DNA from: Ignatzschineria rhizosphaerae
GTDB lineage: Bacteria; Pseudomonadota; Gammaproteobacteria; Cardiobacteriales; Wohlfahrtiimonadaceae
Direction of reading: 5' to 3'
NCBI RefSeq assembly: GCF_022655595.1
Contig: NZ_CP093379.1
Location: forward strand, 1,360,501 to 1,424,500
DNA: 64,000 bases
Below the pieces are notes generated by a model. The model ran no database searches and had not been told where the DNA came from. It worked only from the letters and a program-made list of their open reading frames with translations. Shown here piece by piece: positions 60,196 to 64,000 of this stretch (position 1 is its first letter; every line of letters begins with the position of its first letter). A program made the position numbers and the translations under genes.

Positions 60196-60985
60196 AGATG
60201 ACGCTTCAGGGCTTGAGCTTATTGCTCCTAACTGGCCACTTTCATCACGGATTAAAGCCTTTACGACCACTCGTAAAGGCGGTTCAAGCCAAGGGGACTT
60301 TGCCGGCTTGAACTTTGGTTTAAGCACTAATGATGATCCTCGATCTGTCATGGCAAATCGTGATCTTCTCTACAAAACCTTTAATATCCCTCCCAATGAT
60401 TTTTTCTTAACGCAGATCCATTCCAATCTTTGCGTCCCCATTTTGCCAAAGTGGAATCATGCAGGCGCAGATGCTTCTTATACTGATAAAATCAATACGC
60501 CATCGGTGATTCTTACCGCTGATTGCTTACCGGTTTTGATCACTAATCGTCAAGAAAATATTGTAACGGGCATTCATGCCGGTTGGCGCTCTTTACTGAT
60601 GGATGTGATTGAAAATAGTGTTGCAGCCCTCAAACAAGATCCTCAAGATCTTTTTGTTTGGTTGGGACCTGCTATTTCACAAAAGGCTTTTGAGATTGGC
60701 TTAGAGGTGAAATCAGCCTTTAGCTATCGCAATACACTATTACAAAATCTACCTGCAGCCGATAGAAATCCAGAAAATCTCTTTATCCCCACTAAAAATA
60801 CCGGCAAATATTATGCCGATATCTATGGATTAGCAAAATTACGCTTACAAAATTTAGGTATTCCCCTCTCCCAAATTTATGGCGGAGATTTTTGTACCTA
60901 CAGCGATCCTGATCGTTTTTATTCTTATCGCCGAGATGGCAATAAGTCTGGAAGATTAGCAAGCTTTATCTGGATAGATGCATAG
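60179..60985 (+). CDS. pgeF: Peptidoglycan editing factor / multicopper polyphenol oxidase-like (YfiH)
   Basis: This 268-residue protein of the PgeF family is implicated in keeping non-canonical residues such as serine out of peptidoglycan precursors. Its metal-site motifs are GADASYTDKINTPSVILTADCLPVLI (Cys) and GIHAGWRSL (His), with VWLGPAISQKAFEIG after them. I chose the ATG at 60179, inside rluD, because the family start aligns there and GAGAG lies 8 bases upstream. The frame runs back to 60149. Overlap with rluD implies coupled translation. Confidence 0.9.
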   Translation: MSKIIKDDASGLELIAPNWPLSSRIKAFTTTRKGGSSQGDFAGLNFGLSTNDDPRSVMANRDLLYKTFNIPPNDFFLTQIHSNLCVPILPKWNHAGADASYTDKINTPSVILTADCLPVLITNRQENIVTGIHAGWRSLLMDVIENSVAALKQDPQDLFVWLGPAISQKAFEIGLEVKSAFSYRNTLLQNLPAADRNPENLFIPTKNTGKYYADIYGLAKLRLQNLGIPLSQIYGGDFCTYSDPDRFYSYRRDGNKSGRLASFIWIDA

Positions 60986-61255
60986 AGTTTCCCTATCTAG
61001 TCCTACAAGTTGATTTGATTCAAACGCAACATTAGTTTTACTTTTAAAACCATGTTGCTTAAACCCAATATTCTATAAAACCCCCAGTATTTTATGGCTA
61101 TCTGATTGAAATCCATCTTAATAGACCTCATATAAGAGAACATCTCCTCTTTAAATTTAAAAACGAGAAGAAAGTAACCTGAACTTCCTCGCAAAATAAG
61201 CTAAAATGAGGAATTGAAATTATCGACATTTAACCTACGAGATTCACAACCCATT

Positions 61256-62599
61256 ATGTCTACTGCACAATATAAAAACTTTTATATTCAAACCCAAGGC
61301 TGCCAAATGAATGAGTACGACTCAAAGAAGATGGCAGATTCCTTAAAAGCATTCTGTAACCTTAATCAAACGCAAGAACTTGATTCTGCAGATGTGTTTA
61401 TCTTAAATACCTGCTCTATCCGCGAAAAAGCGCAAGAAAAAGTGTTCTCAGAATTGGGGCGCTGGCGTAAATTGAAGGAAGAAAATCCGCATATTGTTAT
61501 CGCTGTAGGTGGCTGCGTTGCCTCACAAGAAGGCGAAGCCATTAAAAAACGTGCGCCATTTGTTGATATTATCTTCGGACCACAAACACTTCACCGCTTA
61601 CCGAAAATGCTCAATGATGTTTGGCAAGGTAATGGCACACAAGTGGATGTCTCTTTCCCGGAGATTGAAAAATTTGACCACTTACCAAAACCACGCGCTG
61701 AGGGCGTTACTGCCTTTGTTTCGATTATGGAAGGCTGTAATAAATACTGCTCTTTCTGCATCGTTCCTTACACTCGTGGTGAAGAGATCTCCCGTCCCTT
61801 TATTGATGTGATTGGTGAGATTGCAGCGCTTGCTGATCAAGGCGTTCGTGAAGTAACGCTTCTTGGGCAAAACGTAAATGATTACCAAGGGGAAATGCCG
61901 GATGGGAAAATTGGTGATCTTGCGCTCTTAATTGAATATGTGGCAGAAATTGCCGGCATTGAGCGTATTCGCTATACCACATCGCACCCTATCGCCTTCT
62001 CAGATCGCTTAATCGATGCTTATGCGCGAGTTCCTAAACTTGTATCGCATCTGCATCTTCCTGTGCAATCAGGTTCAGATCACATCTTAATGATGATGAA
62101 ACGCAATCATACTGTTTTAGAGTACAAAGCAAAAATTAAAAAGCTTCGTGCTATTCGCCCTGATATTTCGATCTCCACAGATTTAATCGTCGGTTTCCCT
62201 GGTGAAACGGCAGCAGACTTTGAAGCAACCATGAAACTTGTAGAAGATATTCACTACGATCACTCATTTAGCTTTATCTACTCAGCACGCCCAGGCACGC
62301 CGGCGGCAAATCTTCCTGACGATGTCTCTATGGAAGAGAAAAAGGAACGTCTTGCCCGTTTACAAGCAAAACTCACGGAGCAAGCTAATGCGATTTCTCA
62401 AGGAATGGTAGGCACTATTCAACGAATTTTAGTAGATCGCCCTTCTCGCAATAACCCTAAAGAGTTATCGGGAAGAACGGAAAATAACCGCGTTGTGAAC
62501 TTTGAAGCACCACAAGAGCTAATTGGTCACTTCTGCGATGTACTCATTACCGATGCGCAAGCATTTTCACTTCGTGGGCGCTTAGCTCTCGAACAATAG
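61256..62599 (+). CDS. miaB: tRNA-2-methylthio-N6-isopentenyladenosine synthase
   Basis: This radical-SAM enzyme adds the methylthio group to i6A37 of tRNA. The 447-residue protein has an N-terminal MTTase domain whose cluster Cys are in [21 protein letters not shown] and [11 protein letters not shown]. The radical-SAM triad is in [15 protein letters not shown] (about residue 160), and the C-terminal TRAM domain is in [19 protein letters not shown] start at 61214 adds 14 residues. The ATG at 61256 fits the family, although its ribosome site is weak. A terminator follows. Confidence 0.95.
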   Translation: MSTAQYKNFYIQTQGCQMNEYDSKKMADSLKAFCNLNQTQELDSADVFILNTCSIREKAQEKVFSELGRWRKLKEENPHIVIAVGGCVASQEGEAIKKRAPFVDIIFGPQTLHRLPKMLNDVWQGNGTQVDVSFPEIEKFDHLPKPRAEGVTAFVSIMEGCNKYCSFCIVPYTRGEEISRPFIDVIGEIAALADQGVREVTLLGQNVNDYQGEMPDGKIGDLALLIEYVAEIAGIERIRYTTSHPIAFSDRLIDAYARVPKLVSHLHLPVQSGSDHILMMMKRNHTVLEYKAKIKKLRAIRPDISISTDLIVGFPGETAADFEATMKLVEDIHYDHSFSFIYSARPGTPAANLPDDVSMEEKKERLARLQAKLTEQANAISQGMVGTIQRILVDRPSRNNPKELSGRTENNRVVNFEAPQELIGHFCDVLITDAQAFSLRGRLALEQ

Positions 62600-62608
62600 A
62601 CTTTAATA

Positions 62609-62635
62609 AAGAGATCAACCCATGTTGATCTCTTC
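62609..62635 (+). terminator. Rho-independent terminator after miaB
   Basis: AAGAGATCAAC pairs with GTTGATCTCTT around CCAT, with a T-rich tail. Confidence 0.85.
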
Positions 62636-62765
62636 TTGTTTCACCAAAGTGATAATAATCCAAAGTATTGAATACTTGATAAACTCATCAAAACCATTCA
62701 ACCGATTATTACCAACGTTACAAAATCACAGAATTTTTAATTCAAGATATCGTAAAAAGGAATAA

Positions 62766-64000
62766 ATGATGAATATTAACAAAATGATGTTCCAAGTATC
62801 GCAAGATGCTCTTGACCAACACGCAACAGATTGCCTTGTTATCGGCGCATTTGAAGAGCAGTTAAGTGATGATGCAAAAAGCCTTGATAAAGCTTTAAAT
62901 GGCAAGCTTACAAAGCTACTTGAAAGCGGAGATATTAGCGGTAAAGCGGGTGAAATCTTATCACTTATTGATCTTGATGGGATTCAAGCAAAACGCCTTG
63001 TAATCGTCGGTCTTGGTAAGAAAGAGAAATTCTCCCTCGATGGTCTACGCAAAGCGGTTCTCGCGGTGACAAGATGGGCAAAAGCAACGCCAGTAAAAAC
63101 ATTAACCTTCTCCCTTCTTCAACAGTGCAAAATTAAAGAGACCTCTATCGCAACGCTTATTCAAGCTGCGGGCGATGCACTCTATCAATTTGCCGCACCT
63201 AAAAAAGAAGCCGTAAAAGCACTTGACCTTCAAAGCATTACTGTTTTAGATGCAAATGCTGATCAAACTGTGAAAAACGCCGTTGCTTACGGGCAAGCGC
63301 TTGTTAATGGTATGAGTCTTACTAAAGATCTTGCCAATATGCCGGCGAACATGATGACGCCAACAGATCTTGGTGAAGCAGCTTTAGCGCTTGCTAAAGA
63401 GTTCCCAAATGTGAAAGCAACCGTGCTTGATAAAGCACAAATTGAAGCGCTTAAAATGGGCTCATTCTTATCAGTTGCGCAAGGCTCGGTTGAAGAACCA
63501 CGCTTTATCGTGCTTGAATATAAACACGCAGACAACAAAGATGAAGCACCGATTGCGCTCGTTGGTAAAGGTGTAACATTTGATACAGGCGGTATTTCTC
63601 TTAAGCCAGGCGCTGCGATGGATGAGATGAAATACGATATGGGCGGTGCTGCTTCTGTTCTTGGAACATTCCGTGCACTTGCTGAGCTTAACATCAAAAC
63701 AAATGTGATGGGCTTTATTCCGGCAACAGAAAATATGCCATCTGGCACAGCTGTAAAGCCTGGTGATGTTGTCACTTCAATGTCGGGGCAAACGATTGAA
63801 ATCCTCAACACCGATGCCGAAGGCCGCTTAATCCTTTGTGATGCGTTAACCTACGCAACACAACACAAACCTAAAGCAATCGTGGATATCGCAACGTTAA
63901 CAGGCGCAATCATCATCGCTCTTGGTCATGAAGTATCAGGTCTTTTCGGTAACAATGAGGCGCTTACTGCAAAAATTAAAGCATCAGCAGATAGCACTCG
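62766..64000 (+). CDS. pepA: Leucyl (cytosol) aminopeptidase, cut by window edge
   Basis: This is an M17-family metallo-aminopeptidase. About 411 residues are visible, and the gene runs off the right edge, so it lacks a stop here. The N-terminal macrodomain-like part is followed by the catalytic domain. Metal-binding motifs GKGVTFDTGGISLKPG (Lys, Asp) and NTDAEGRLILCDAL (Asp, Glu) are present, with DLANMPANMMTPTDLG before them. AAGGAATAA precedes two adjacent ATGs at 62766 and 62769; the second has better spacing. It is complete except for the C-terminus. Confidence 0.95.
   Translation, partial: MMNINKMMFQVSQDALDQHATDCLVIGAFEEQLSDDAKSLDKALNGKLTKLLESGDISGKAGEILSLIDLDGIQAKRLVIVGLGKKEKFSLDGLRKAVLAVTRWAKATPVKTLTFSLLQQCKIKETSIATLIQAAGDALYQFAAPKKEAVKALDLQSITVLDANADQTVKNAVAYGQALVNGMSLTKDLANMPANMMTPTDLGEAALALAKEFPNVKATVLDKAQIEALKMGSFLSVAQGSVEEPRFIVLEYKHADNKDEAPIALVGKGVTFDTGGISLKPGAAMDEMKYDMGGAASVLGTFRALAELNIKTNVMGFIPATENMPSGTAVKPGDVVTSMSGQTIEILNTDAEGRLILCDALTYATQHKPKAIVDIATLTGAIIIALGHEVSGLFGNNEALTAKIKASADST

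Noticed and set aside
63287-63811. 174-codon frame on the - strand
   Set aside because: It lies wholly antisense to the catalytic domain of pepA, has no ribosome site and matches no family.

Overview
The window is a compact, AT-rich stretch of a Gram-negative chromosome. The outer-membrane genes (bamD, waaA, seven TonB-dependent receptors) together with rluD, pgeF, miaB, a heme oxygenase and a monomeric NADP isocitrate dehydrogenase point to a gammaproteobacterium. Base composition and gene content would suit the Cardiobacteriales (Ignatzschineria/Wohlfahrtiimonas type), but that is my inference and I have no 16S here. Both edges cut genes: dinB on the left and pepA on the right. I see no rRNA, tRNA, CRISPR array, transposase or phage gene.

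Layout. 1-10,100: housekeeping and small accessory genes: dinB end, a divergent LysR/pirin pair, a 47-residue acidic Cys-ended peptide, DUF817, msrA, an unknown gene, lysS, a small tyrosine phosphatase, guaB and pgsA. 10,200-20,620: a lone methyltransferase, then a nine-gene operon on the + strand. It encodes a fused permease-ATPase amino-acid transporter, two binding proteins, two flavin monooxygenases, an FMN reductase, an M20 deacylase and two N-acetyltransferases. This gene set matches the Bacillus ytm/yxe type pathway for S-modified cysteines (uptake, N-acetylation, C-S cleavage by a flavin monooxygenase, deacetylation). A cysteine desulfurase with an unusual C-terminal extension faces it. 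22,500-27,600: a MepB-like protein, an orphan HisP-type ATPase, leuS and an unknown acidic protein.

27,650-54,000: an iron/heme region, all on the - strand. It has a heme oxygenase coupled to a YbaN-type membrane protein, a 771-residue heme-receptor-like TonB receptor, and six paralogous receptors of about 960-1014 residues. The six form two subfamilies (three at 31,812-41,381 and three at 41,527-53,968). The second group is interrupted by a Baeyer-Villiger-type monooxygenase plus esterase operon. The receptors share plug and barrel sequence but differ in one long internal segment, probably a surface loop. Fur-box-like sequences precede hemO and several receptors, and two receptors carry a nearly identical 100-base promoter module.

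54,150-64,000: housekeeping again: monomeric icd, waaA, bamD, and divergently rluD-pgeF, miaB and the start of pepA.

The most unusual parts are the six-fold receptor array and the transferred-looking S-cysteine operon. Smaller curiosities are the Cys-ended peptide gene at 2602-2745, a hexanucleotide tandem repeat just upstream of the monooxygenase, a pair of intergenic repeats around a terminator-like hairpin near 5,400, and a perfect 11-base inverted repeat upstream of the heme receptor.
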